Positions 25,268 through 33,142 of a stretch of DNA of 64,000 nt are shown piece after piece. The notes below the pieces were generated by a model. That model made no database searches. It saw only the letters and a list, made by a program, of their open reading frames with translations, and was not told where the DNA came from. Origin of the DNA: Rhodospirillaceae bacterium UBA1479 (GTDB lineage: Bacteria; Pseudomonadota; Alphaproteobacteria; Rhodospirillales; Casp-alpha2); NCBI GenBank assembly GCA_002325375.1, contig DCRZ01000001.1:372001-436000 (forward strand), in the 5' to 3' direction. The translations under genes were made by a program, and so were the position numbers. The stretch's first letter is position 1. Every line of letters starts with the position of its first letter.

Positions 25268-25307
25268 AAAAAAAACCCAACTGTTCAAGCGAGTAGAGCT
25301 TGAACAG
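25268..25307 (-). terminator. intrinsic terminator between the small ORF and the response-regulator gene
   Basis: A perfect 10-bp stem, CTGTTCAAGC (25281-25290) with GCTTGAACAG (25298-25307), and a 7-base loop. On the minus strand it is followed by TTGGG and eight T. It closes the small unit upstream and lies about 40 bases before the response-regulator ATG, so that gene needs a promoter inside this region or read-through. Confidence 0.88.
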
Positions 25308-25334
25308 ATTAACAACCCCTCAAAACGTTGATTA

Positions 25335-25433
25335 TCACCGTACCCGGAAACGTATCGTTTGGGCAGGGTTTTCAGGGTTGTAGCAGAACATGGGGGACAA
25401 CCGCAAACCGTCTTTCTTGTCGTCAGAAGACAT
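25335..25433 (-). CDS. candidate 32-residue small protein in a terminator-bounded unit
   Basis: ATG to TGA encodes 32 residues: MSSDDKKDGLRLSPMFCYNP, then ENPAQTIRFRVR. The composition (charged, low Ala, one Cys, Pro-Glu-Asn-Pro) differs from the Ala/Arg-rich products of random frames in this GC-rich genome. An AGGCGGG element lies about 8 bases upstream. The ORF sits alone between the nrdJ terminator (25504-25544) and its own terminator (25268-25307) on the same strand, which supports a real transcription unit. I do not recognise the product, and a non-coding RNA is the alternative. Confidence 0.45.
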   Translation of the reverse strand: MSSDDKKDGLRLSPMFCYNPENPAQTIRFRVR

Positions 25434-25503
25434 AGAAAACCCGCCTGCGAACGGAATGCCGGCAGCGGGTGCGACAAGGCGGCGAGGCGCCAGATCGTCA
25501 GGC

Positions 25504-25544
25504 CAAAAAAGAGGCGTGCGGCAGACCGAAGCCCGCCGCACGCC
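25504..25544 (-). terminator. intrinsic terminator of nrdJ
   Basis: A 10-bp stem GGCGTGCGGC (25513-25522) with GCCGCACGCC (25535-25544). On the minus strand it is followed by TC and six T. It lies about 50 bases after the nrdJ stop. Confidence 0.92.
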
Positions 25545-25595
25545 CCAAGTTTCCCAGGGAGGATTCCTGAATGGATGGGATGCCGGTTCGCGGCA

Positions 25596-28500
25596 TCATG
25601 AACATCCGCTTGTGGCGCCGCAGGTGACGCACTTCATGCAGGTGCCGTTGCGCACCAGGGTGAAGTTGCCGCAGTCGCCGCAGGAGTCGCCTTCATATCC
25701 CTTCATGCGGGCTTCGCGGATCTGGTCCAGTTTGCTGTCGGTCTGGCTGATCACGCTGGTCTCGATCTCCAGCACCGTCTCGGTGCTTTCCGCCCGTTGC
25801 ACGGTGGCACCGGCGCCGTTGCCGCCGCCATTGCTGCCGCTGGTGCGGACGGCCCCTGCCGTTGATCCGGACTGTTCGCCGCCGAAGCGCCCGCCCTGTA
25901 CGACCATGAACTGCTTGGAGCGCACATAACCGCGGCTGGTCAGCTGCGCCACGGCTTCCATCATGCCGGACTTCTCGGCATTTTCCGGAAGGTCGCCTTC
26001 GTCGGAACCGTCACCCACGGTGTCGGGCAGCAGATCCGCCGGCTCGACATGGGCGAGATCGTTACGGTCCAGGTAGGACACCGCCAGTTCACGGAAGATG
26101 TAGTCGAGGATCGACGTCGCCATCTTGATGGTGTCGTTGCCGGTGACCATGCCCGAAGGCTCGAAGCGGGTGAAGGTGAAGGCCTCCACGTATTCTTCAA
26201 GCGGTACGCCGTACTGCAGGCCGATGGAGATGGCGATGGCGAAGTTGTTCATCAACGAACGGAAGGCAGCCCCTTCCTTGTGCATGTCGATGAAGATTTC
26301 CGCCAGCTTGCCGTCGCTGTATTCGCCGGTGTGCAGGTAGACCTTGTGGTCGCCGATCGACGCCTTTTGGATATAGCCTTTGCGCCGGTTGGGCGGACGG
26401 CGGCGTTCCTGGGCGCGTTCGACGATACGCTCGACGATGCGCTCGGCGACGATCTCGGCCTTGGTGGCGTTGGCCGGGGCCGCGGCCACGGCATCCCCCA
26501 GGGTTTCTTCGGCGTCGACGTCGTCCAGCAGGGCTGACTGCAGCGGCTGCGACAGCTTGGAGCCGTCACGGTACAGCGCGTTGGCTTTCAGCCCCAGTTT
26601 CCAGGACAACATGTAGGCGTCGTTGCATTCCTTGACCGAGGCCGAGTTCGGCATGTTGATGGTCTTGGAAATGGCGCCCGAGATGAAGGGCTGCGCCGCC
26701 GCCATCATGCGGATGTGGCTTTCGACGGAAAGATAGCGCTTGCCGATCTTGCCGCAGGGGTTGGCGCAGTCGAACACGGACAGGTGTTCGGGTTTCAGAT
26801 GGGGCGCGCCCTCCAGCGTCATGGCGCCGCAGATGTAGGTGTTGGCGGCCTCGACCTCGGCCTTGGAGAAGCCGAGATAGCTGAGCATGTCGAAGCTCAT
26901 GTCGTTCAACTTGTCGGCCGGAATGCCGAGACCTTCGCGGCAGAAGGCGTCGCCCAGGTTCCACTTGTTGAACACGAACTTGATGTCGAAGGCTTCGCCG
27001 AGGGACCCTTCAAGCTTTTTCAGAACGCTGTCTGTGAACCCTTTGATTTTCAAGGTTTCTGCATTGATCCCCGGCGCCCCTTCCAAGGTGCCGTGGCCGA
27101 CCGCGTAGTTGATCATGTCGGTGATCTCGTCGGCCGTGTAGCCCATGCCCGAAAGCGCCTTCGGCACCATGCGGTTGATGATCTTGAAGTAGCCGCCGCC
27201 GGCCAGCTTCTTGAATTTGACCAGGGCGAAGTCGGGCTCGATCCCCGTGGTGTCGCAATCCATGACCAGGCCGATGGTGCCCGTGGGCGCGATCACCGTG
27301 GTCTGGGCATTGCGGTAGCCATGGGCTTCGCCGCCTTCCAGTGCCTGGTCCCAGGCCTTGGCCGCCGCCTTGGACAGTTCCGCATCCGGGCAGTCGCCGG
27401 CAATCAGCGGCACGGGGGTGACTTCCAGCCCTTCGTAACCGGTCTTCTCGCCATGGGCGGCGCGGCGGTGGTTGCGGATGACCCGCAGCATGGCATCGGT
27501 GTTCTTTTCGTAGCCGGGGAAGGTACCCAACTCCGCCGCCATCTCGGCCGAGGTGGCGTAGCAAACACCGGTCATCAGCGCCGTGACGGCGCCGCAGATA
27601 GCCCGGCCTTCGACAGAATCGTAGGACAGCCCGGCATTCATCAGGTAGCCGCCAATGTTGGCATAGCCCAGACCCAGGGTCCGGAACTCGTAGGACAACT
27701 GGGCGATTTCCTTGGACGGGAACTGGGCCATGAGCACCGAAATCTCAAGCGTCACGGTCCACAGGCGCACCGCGTGCTCGAACCCGGTGACGTCGAAGGT
27801 GCCGTCTTTCTGCGCGAACGTGATCAGGTTCAGGGACGCCAGATTGCAGGCCGTGTCGTCCAGGAACATGTATTCGGAGCAGGGGTTGGAGGCATTGATG
27901 CGGCCCGAATTGGGGCAGGTGTGCCATTCATTGATGGTGGTGTCGTACTGCAGGCCGGGATCAGCGCAGGCCCAGGCCGAATAGCCGATCTTTTCCCACA
28001 ACTCGCGGGCCTGGATGCGCTTGTGCACCTTGCCGTCCGTGCGGCGGATCAGCTCCCACTCGCCGTCATTGAGGACGGCGTGGATGAATTCGTTGGTCAG
28101 GCGTACGGAGTTGTTGGAATTCTGCCCAGATACGGTCACATAGGCTTCCGAATCCCAATCCGTGTCGTAGGTCGGGAAATCGATTTCCGTATATCCCTGA
28201 CGGGCGAAGTGGATCACCCGCTGGACGTAGTTGTCGGGGATCATGACCTGACGGCAGCCCTTGATGGCGGCCTTCAGGTCGGCGTTGATCTTGGGGTCGT
28301 AGCGGTCATCGGCACCGGCGTCCGGGCCCATGTCGGCCTGGCAGGCGGCCATGACCTGGGTCAGGTGCTTCTTGGCGAGGCGCGAGCCGGACACCAGCGC
28401 GGCGACCTTCTGCTCTTCCTGGACCTTCCAGTTGATGTAATTCTCGATGTCGGGATGGTCGACGTCGACGACGACCATCTTGGCCGCCCGGCGCGTGGTG

Positions 28501-29315
28501 CCGCCGGATTTGATGGCGCCGGCAGCCCGGTCGCCGATCTTGAGGAAGCTCATCAGGCCCGAGGACTTGCCGCCGCCCGACAGGGCTTCGTTCTCACCGC
28601 GCAGGGCCGAGAAGTTGGAGCCCGTGCCCGAGCCGTACTTGAACAATCGCGCCTCGCGGACCCAAAGGTCCATGATGCCGCCGTCGCTCACCAGATCGTC
28701 GGACACGCCCTGGATGAAGCAAGCATGGGGCTGCGGATGTTCATAGGCGGACTTGGAAGCGACCAGCTTGCCGGTCTCGAAATCGACATAGTGGTGCCCC
28801 TGGGCCGGGCCGTCGATGCCATAGGCCCAATGCAGGCCCGTGTTGAACCACTGGGGCGAGTTGGGGGCGGCCATCTGCTTGGCCAGCATGAAGCGCATTT
28901 CATCGAAGTAGGTCCGGGCATCGGCTTCGGAATCGAAGTAACCGCCTTTCCAGCCCCAATAGGTCCAGGTCCCGGCCAGGCGATCGAACACCTGCTTGGC
29001 GCTGGTTTCACCGGACGACCGCTTGTCCTTGGGCAGCTTCTTGAGGGCGGCGGCATCGGGTTCGGAGCGCCACAGCCATGACGGGACCGAGTTCTCCTCG
29101 ACCTTCTTCAGCTTCGCCGGCACGCCCGCCTTGCGGAAATATTTCTGCGCCAGCACGTCCGAAGCGACCTGCGACCAGGAGTCGGGAACTTCGATGTCCG
29201 CTTGTGCGAACACCACGGATCCGTCCGGATTTCGGATTTCGCTGGATGCCCGGCGAAACTTGATTGCCGCGTAAGGTGACTGATCCTGTTTAGTAAAATG
29301 CCGCTTGATCTGCAT
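25596..29315 (-). CDS. nrdJ: adenosylcobalamin-dependent (class II) ribonucleoside-diphosphate reductase
   Basis: A 1239-residue vitamin B12-dependent ribonucleotide reductase that makes deoxyribonucleotides without oxygen-dependent radical generation. Signature regions are PNSPQWFNTGLHWAYG, SGTGSNFSALRGENE, GGTTRRAAKMVVVDVDHPD, the active-site NPCSEYMFLDDTACNLASLN, and APTGTIGLVMDCDTTGIEPD. The C terminus carries a Cys-rich zinc-ribbon-like tail (CGDCG...CMKCVTCG...CS) holding the cysteines that re-reduce the active site. Length and layout match the long alphaproteobacterial NrdJ. It is monocistronic, with a promoter overlapped by NrdR-type boxes and a strong terminator. No class I nrdAB is in the window. 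Confidence 0.97.
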   Translation of the reverse strand: MQIKRHFTKQDQSPYAAIKFRRASSEIRNPDGSVVFAQADIEVPDSWSQVASDVLAQKYFRKAGVPAKLKKVEENSVPSWLWRSEPDAAALKKLPKDKRSSGETSAKQVFDRLAGTWTYWGWKGGYFDSEADARTYFDEMRFMLAKQMAAPNSPQWFNTGLHWAYGIDGPAQGHHYVDFETGKLVASKSAYEHPQPHACFIQGVSDDLVSDGGIMDLWVREARLFKYGSGTGSNFSALRGENEALSGGGKSSGLMSFLKIGDRAAGAIKSGGTTRRAAKMVVVDVDHPDIENYINWKVQEEQKVAALVSGSRLAKKHLTQVMAACQADMGPDAGADDRYDPKINADLKAAIKGCRQVMIPDNYVQRVIHFARQGYTEIDFPTYDTDWDSEAYVTVSGQNSNNSVRLTNEFIHAVLNDGEWELIRRTDGKVHKRIQARELWEKIGYSAWACADPGLQYDTTINEWHTCPNSGRINASNPCSEYMFLDDTACNLASLNLITFAQKDGTFDVTGFEHAVRLWTVTLEISVLMAQFPSKEIAQLSYEFRTLGLGYANIGGYLMNAGLSYDSVEGRAICGAVTALMTGVCYATSAEMAAELGTFPGYEKNTDAMLRVIRNHRRAAHGEKTGYEGLEVTPVPLIAGDCPDAELSKAAAKAWDQALEGGEAHGYRNAQTTVIAPTGTIGLVMDCDTTGIEPDFALVKFKKLAGGGYFKIINRMVPKALSGMGYTADEITDMINYAVGHGTLEGAPGINAETLKIKGFTDSVLKKLEGSLGEAFDIKFVFNKWNLGDAFCREGLGIPADKLNDMSFDMLSYLGFSKAEVEAANTYICGAMTLEGAPHLKPEHLSVFDCANPCGKIGKRYLSVESHIRMMAAAQPFISGAISKTINMPNSASVKECNDAYMLSWKLGLKANALYRDGSKLSQPLQSALLDDVDAEETLGDAVAAAPANATKAEIVAERIVERIVERAQERRRPPNRRKGYIQKASIGDHKVYLHTGEYSDGKLAEIFIDMHKEGAAFRSLMNNFAIAISIGLQYGVPLEEYVEAFTFTRFEPSGMVTGNDTIKMATSILDYIFRELAVSYLDRNDLAHVEPADLLPDTVGDGSDEGDLPENAEKSGMMEAVAQLTSRGYVRSKQFMVVQGGRFGGEQSGSTAGAVRTSGSNGGGNGAGATVQRAESTETVLEIETSVISQTDSKLDQIREARMKGYEGDSCGDCGNFTLVRNGTCMKCVTCGATSGCS

Positions 29316-29437
29316 GGCTACCCCGTCTGCGCTCCCTTAATGGTCCCTGTCATTTCCGGCCCTATTGCTGGCCGGCGGGCCCAACAACAGACCCGGGTCG
29401 CTTCTTTGCCGTTGGCTCGGAAGGCTTTCGCTTCCTG

Positions 29438-29486
29438 AAACTACATAGTGTATTTGCCCAGGCGTGAAGGACGCTAAATGTAGCCA
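29438..29486. promoter_or_regulatory. pair of putative NrdR boxes upstream of nrdJ
   Basis: Two 16-bp elements fit the known NrdR consensus acaCwAtATaTwGtgt closely: AAACTACATAGTGTAT (29438-29453) and ACGCTAAATGTAGCCA (29471-29486). Their starts are 33 bp apart, about three helical turns, as expected for paired NrdR sites. The second overlaps the predicted -10, consistent with repression. nrdR is not in the window. Confidence 0.75.
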
Positions 29487-29505
29487 GCGGCTTTGGGGGC
29501 AGCAA
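29477..29505 (-). promoter_or_regulatory. nrdJ promoter (-35 TTGCTG, -10 TACATT)
   Basis: On the minus strand TTGCTG (plus 29500-29505) and TACATT (plus 29477-29482) are separated by exactly 17 bp, leaving a leader of about 155 bases to the nrdJ ATG. The -10 lies inside the upstream NrdR box. I saw no cobalamin-riboswitch B12-box signature in this leader. Confidence 0.6.
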
Positions 29506-29714
29506 CAGGATTATTTCAACATTTAGGGGTTATGTTACGAATAAATTACTTGATTTTGTGGAAGCCCCCGGAAATCCAAGGGTTATGCCTTAGGTCATAG
29601 TCGGGGGCGTCCTACATATTGCGATCGACAGCCGGTAAAGACGGTCAAGCGGGCTGGACCTTGCGCCCGCATGGTGCCATATTCCCGCGGTACATCAGGC
29701 GGATATGAGACCCC
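29506..29714. other. gene-free divergent region before the NDUFA12 gene
   Basis: No gene is supported. The region holds an A/T-rich stretch (29511-29560) and a 7-bp inverted repeat GCCCCCG/CGGGGGC (near 29563-29608) enclosing a further imperfect CCAAGG/CCTTAGG stem; no T-run follows. A CATATT element near 29687 is a weak -10 candidate for the NDUFA12 gene. Confidence 0.4.
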
Positions 29715-30071
29715 ATGGACATCGGAACGCTGCTGCATACCTGGATTCACGGCAAGCTCGTCGGCACCGACGAGTTCGGCAACCGTTATTACAAGAACAA
29801 GGGCGGGTCGTTGTACGGCCGCGAACGCCGCTGGGTTCTGTACAAGGGGCGCAAGGAAGCCTCCAAGGTGCCGCCGGAATGGCACTCCTGGCTTCACCAC
29901 ACCTCTGCCGAGCCGCTGACCGAAAGTGCCACCCGGGCGCGGCCGTGGCAGAAGGAACATGTCCCCAACCTGACGGGAACCGCCGGTGCCTACCGCCCCG
30001 CGGGCCACGATTTCAAGGGCGGTACCCGCGCCCATGCCACGGGCGACTACGAAGCCTGGAAGCCGGAATGA
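29715..30071 (+). CDS. NADH:ubiquinone oxidoreductase subunit NDUFA12 (B17.2-like)
   Basis: A 118-residue accessory subunit of respiratory complex I, shared by alphaproteobacteria and mitochondria. Characteristic sequence is LVGTDEFGNRYYKNKG, RRWVLYKGRKEASKVPPEWHSWLHH, and the C-terminal RPWQKEHVPNLTGTAGAYRP. Length is slightly short but complete. It starts the cluster NDUFA12, two MlaD-type genes and DUF2155, an arrangement common in alphaproteobacteria; the nuo operon is not in the window. Confidence 0.95.
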   Translation: MDIGTLLHTWIHGKLVGTDEFGNRYYKNKGGSLYGRERRWVLYKGRKEASKVPPEWHSWLHHTSAEPLTESATRARPWQKEHVPNLTGTAGAYRPAGHDFKGGTRAHATGDYEAWKPE

Positions 30072-30116
30072 TTTGCGGCTCCTTGGCCGGGGCGCTGCGA
30101 TGACGGTCGGATACCG

Positions 30117-30614
30117 ATGACACTCGAAACCAAGGAACAGATGATCGGCGCTTTGGCGCTTGTCTTGCTTCTGGCGGTTCTCGGCTTCATGAACCAAAGC
30201 CGCGACGTGACCTCAGGCACGGACGGCCGCATCCGGGTCGATGCCCTGTTCGGCCGGGTCGATGGAATAGCACCCGGAGCCGAGGTCCGCATGGGCGGCG
30301 TTCGAATCGGCAAAGTCGCGGCCCAACGCCTGGATGACAAGTTCCGCGCCGTGCTGACCCTCAATCTGACCGATGGCGTGATGGTGCCGAACGATTCGTC
30401 GGCCTCGGTGCAGACCGACGGCCTGTTCGGCGGAAAATATATCGTTTTGGAGCCGGGTGCGTCGGAACAGGGGCTGAAAACCGGCGATCTGATCGCCATT
30501 ACCCAGGATGCCCAGGTTGTCGGTGACATTCTGGATCTGATCATTTCCCAGGGCCGGGCCGCCATGGAAGAGCGCCGGGCTGCCGCCGAAACGACGGCTG
30601 GGCAGACGAAATAA
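30117..30614 (+). CDS. MlaD-type MCE-domain phospholipid transport protein (first copy)
   Basis: A 165-residue inner-membrane-anchored protein with one N-terminal transmembrane helix (MIGALALVLLLAVLGFM) and a single MCE domain (VDALFGRVDGIAPGAEVRMGGVRIG, then GLFGGKYIVLEPG). MlaD hexamers carry phospholipids between the inner and outer membranes with the MlaFEB ABC transporter. The C terminus has a predicted helix (ILDLIISQGRAAMEERRAA) that in MlaD forms the central pore. A second MlaD-like gene follows after 18 bases; mlaE and mlaF are absent here. Confidence 0.9.
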   Translation: MTLETKEQMIGALALVLLLAVLGFMNQSRDVTSGTDGRIRVDALFGRVDGIAPGAEVRMGGVRIGKVAAQRLDDKFRAVLTLNLTDGVMVPNDSSASVQTDGLFGGKYIVLEPGASEQGLKTGDLIAITQDAQVVGDILDLIISQGRAAMEERRAAAETTAGQTK

Positions 30615-30632
30615 GGGGCGGAGAGACCGGAT

Positions 30633-31082
30633 ATGGGACGTAATGCAATCGAAACGGTCCTGGGCGGCGTCGTGCTGATCGTCGCCGGGGTGTTCCTGTT
30701 CTTCGCCTTCAACGTGGCTCAGGTCAAGGCCGTCTCCGGCTACGAAATCAAGGCGCACTTCCTCAAGGTCGGCGGCCTGTCCAACGGCAGCGACGTGCGC
30801 ATCAACGGCATCAAGATCGGCACCGTGCTCGACCGCGTTCTTGACCCGCAGACGTTCGAGGCCGTCGTCATCATGTCGATCCGCCCGGATGTGAAACTGC
30901 CCAGGGATACGGTGGCGACGATCGGCTCCGAAGGCATCCTGGGCGGAAAATACATTCGCCTGAAGCCGGGCCAGGCCGCGGAAACGCTGCCCGAGGGCGG
31001 GCGCATCGCCAAGGTCGAGGACTTCAAGTCCCTTGAGGATCAGGTCGGCGAGATCATCTTCCTGGCCACGGGGGGGAAATAG
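30633..31082 (+). CDS. MlaD-type MCE-domain phospholipid transport protein (second copy)
   Basis: A 149-residue paralogue of the preceding protein: transmembrane helix TVLGGVVLIVAGVFLFFAFNVAQ, then an MCE domain (YEIKAHFLKVGGLSNGSDVRING, then GILGGKYIRLKPG) and a short C-terminal helix (SLEDQVGEIIFLATG). It matches the alphaproteobacterial MlaD usually found beside NDUFA12 and DUF2155 better than the first copy does. The two may form mixed hexamers or stacked rings, which is inference. The ribosome-binding site GGGGCGGAGAG precedes the ATG. Confidence 0.92.
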   Translation: MGRNAIETVLGGVVLIVAGVFLFFAFNVAQVKAVSGYEIKAHFLKVGGLSNGSDVRINGIKIGTVLDRVLDPQTFEAVVIMSIRPDVKLPRDTVATIGSEGILGGKYIRLKPGQAAETLPEGGRIAKVEDFKSLEDQVGEIIFLATGGK

Positions 31083-31088
31083 GCCGCG

Positions 31089-31469
31089 ATGCGGCTGCTC
31101 CTCATCGCCTTGATCGGCATCATCGCCGCCTTTCCGGCAGGCGCCGCCCCCATGAACAAGGTTATCCTGCAGGGGCTGGACAAGGTCACGGCGCGGGTTT
31201 CGACCCTGGAAGCCCGGGTCGGCGAGGTCGTGCGCTTCGGTACCCTCGAGATCATCGCCCGCAGCTGCGACAAGCGCCCCCCGGAGGAACCGCCGGAATC
31301 CGCGGCCTTTGTCGATATTTGGGAAATTCGCCCCGGCGAGCCGGCGATCAGCCTGTTCCGCGGTTGGATGTTCGCCTCCAGTCCGGCGCTCAACGCCCTG
31401 GAACACCCGGTCTATGACATCTGGGTGCTCGATTGCGTGGAGCCTGCGGATGTCGCCCCGCCCAAATAG
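31089..31469 (+). CDS. DUF2155 domain-containing secreted protein
   Basis: A 126-residue protein with a signal peptide (MRLLLIALIGIIAAFPAGAAP) and the DUF2155 core: LQGLDKVTARVSTLEARVGEVVRFGTLEI, CDKRPPEEPPESAAFVDIWE, and LFRGWMFASSPALNALEHPVYDIWVLDC (each given in parts). Two cysteines (RSC, LDC) could pair in the periplasm. The function is unknown, but the gene sits with mlaD in many alphaproteobacteria, suggesting an envelope role. It starts 6 bases after the second MlaD gene. Confidence 0.92.
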   Translation: MRLLLIALIGIIAAFPAGAAPMNKVILQGLDKVTARVSTLEARVGEVVRFGTLEIIARSCDKRPPEEPPESAAFVDIWEIRPGEPAISLFRGWMFASSPALNALEHPVYDIWVLDCVEPADVAPPK

Positions 31470-31565
31470 CTTGTTGCCTTGCCGCCGTCCGAATGGTGCG
31501 CGCGCGTCCTTGTTTACGGAATCAGGCAGGTGCATTTTGGTGGAGAAATCGTTTTGCAGGGGGCA

Positions 31566-31889
31566 ATGGGCGTGCGTCTGATTTTGGTATTGTTGGCTTT
31601 GGTGTTGATCGCGTTGACAGAAGGCGTGCAGGCGGCCGATCCGGCCCTGTGCCGGAATTGTCACAACCCGCAAGGAACAATCGCGCCGGATCTTGCGGGC
31701 ATGCCGGTGGATACGTTCTTCGCCGCGGTGCGGGCTTTCAACTCGGAAGAACGGACCCACCCGGTGATGGTATCCTTTTCGCGGTCCTTGTCCGATGCCG
31801 ATATCGCCGGTCTGGCTGCTTATTTTGCCGCGCTTGGTCCGACTGAGAAAGGGCGTGTCGAAGTGAAATCATCGACACCAGAGAAATAG
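31566..31889 (+). CDS. small periplasmic c-type cytochrome
   Basis: A 107-residue monohaem cytochrome: signal peptide (MGVRLILVLLALVLIALTEG), then the haem site CRNCH and a C-terminal helix SDADIAGLAAYFAAL typical of cytochrome c4/c553 class I folds. The methionine in HPVMVSF is the likely sixth ligand. It would be an electron carrier in the periplasm; the redox partner is not evident. The start chosen gives a clean signal peptide and has AGGGGG just upstream. It is convergent with the antiporter gene. Confidence 0.88.
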   Translation: MGVRLILVLLALVLIALTEGVQAADPALCRNCHNPQGTIAPDLAGMPVDTFFAAVRAFNSEERTHPVMVSFSRSLSDADIAGLAAYFAALGPTEKGRVEVKSSTPEK

Positions 31890-31890
31890 G

Positions 31891-33105
31891 TCACCCCGAG
31901 GGCCGCCACCGTCGCAACAGAAGGTGTACCACGATCGGCGTGGCGACCGAGGTCGCCAGCGCCACCAGAGCGATTCCCGAAAAGACCTCGGCCGGCATGG
32001 CCCAATCACCCAGGTCGCGGGCCTGTTGGCCGATCACCATGGCCATTTCAGCACGCGGCACCATGCTCACCCCGATCAAGAGTGCGCCGGCACCGGATGT
32101 CGTCATCAGGGCCGGCAGTCCTGCCCCCGCGATTTTGCCGCCGACGGCGACGGCGAGCAACGCCCCGCCGAACGCCAGGGCCATGCCCAAGGATGCCGGA
32201 TCGATACGAAAGCCGATGGCGATGAAAAAGAACGGCACGAAAAAGGCCTGAATCTGCACGAATCCCGTTTCCATGCGCACGACATCCGGATTGCGGCTGA
32301 AGATCAGGCCGGCGAAGAAGGCACCGATGGCGATGGAAAATCCCAACAGCGAGGCGACGGCGGCGACGCAGATCCCGATTCCCAGCAGGATCATCGCCGC
32401 ATGGGGTTCGCCGAGACGCGTCAGGATGGCGGCCAGGCGTTGCTGGTTGGCCCAGGCGACGGCCAGGCACAAGGCACCGAGCGCAGCGGCCTTGGCCAGC
32501 AGAATCAGAGAGATTTCCGATATATGGGTGGCCAGGCTGCCGCCGTCCCCGGAATGGACCAGGGGCGCCACGGCCACGGCCATGGCCATGAAGATGACTG
32601 CCGACAAATCGTCCAATTCCGCCACGTCGATCAGGGTTTCGCCGTCCGGGGTGTCGAGGGCGCCGGCCTCGCGCCACAGTTCCGTGGTCACGGCGACGCT
32701 GGTCGCCGTCATGGCGATGGCCGTGAACATGCTGGGCACCGCACCCAGGTCGAACACCTGATGACACAACAGGAATGCGGGCACGCCGCTGAGGGTGACG
32801 TTGCCGAGCCAGATGGGCGCCGCCCGGGGCAGCTTTGCGACAAGACCGTGCAGGTTGCTGTCGAGCCCGATCCGGAACAGCAGGATGAACACGCCCGTCT
32901 CGGCGAGGAATTCCAGCAAGTGGCGCCCCGTCCCGGACATGAAGGCGATCTGCCCGTCCGCCACGCGCAGCACGAATCCCAGAGCGATGAAGCCGGCCAG
33001 GGACGGCATGCCGAGCCTGTCGAAGGCCAGGCGCGTGACGACGATTGCGACGAGCAACACGCCGAGCATCAGTTCGAAGATATATATGGATTGATGGTCG
33101 ATCAT
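31891..33105 (-). CDS. cation:proton antiporter (CPA2 family)
   Basis: A 404-residue polytopic membrane protein with about 11-12 hydrophobic segments and no C-terminal TrkA-N domain. The core contains LAETGVFILLFRIGLDSNL, the conserved aspartates in VAELDDLSAVIFMAMAVAVAP, and SIAIGAFFAGLIFS, matching KefB/NapA-type exchangers. It should exchange Na+ or K+ for H+. An earlier in-frame start would add an Arg/Pro-rich, non-hydrophobic leader overlapping the aat gene and is rejected. It lies 37 bases downstream of aat on the same strand. Confidence 0.9.
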   Translation of the reverse strand: MIDHQSIYIFELMLGVLLVAIVVTRLAFDRLGMPSLAGFIALGFVLRVADGQIAFMSGTGRHLLEFLAETGVFILLFRIGLDSNLHGLVAKLPRAAPIWLGNVTLSGVPAFLLCHQVFDLGAVPSMFTAIAMTATSVAVTTELWREAGALDTPDGETLIDVAELDDLSAVIFMAMAVAVAPLVHSGDGGSLATHISEISLILLAKAAALGALCLAVAWANQQRLAAILTRLGEPHAAMILLGIGICVAAVASLLGFSIAIGAFFAGLIFSRNPDVVRMETGFVQIQAFFVPFFFIAIGFRIDPASLGMALAFGGALLAVAVGGKIAGAGLPALMTTSGAGALLIGVSMVPRAEMAMVIGQQARDLGDWAMPAEVFSGIALVALATSVATPIVVHLLLRRWRPSG

Positions 33106-33142
33106 CGGCGCGATAACCGGGGCCGGGGAGGGCTGTTCGGGG

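Noticed and set aside
25390..25929. A 179-codon plus-strand frame over the nrdJ 3' end
   Set aside because: It runs antisense into the zinc-ribbon end of nrdJ and spans its terminator.
26715..29081. A 788-codon open frame opposite nrdJ
   Set aside because: nrdJ carries full RNR signatures; the antisense frame mirrors its codon bias.
29316..29500. Possible cobalamin riboswitch before nrdJ
   Set aside because: I could not find the B12-box core in the leader; the region is instead explained by promoter and NrdR-type boxes.
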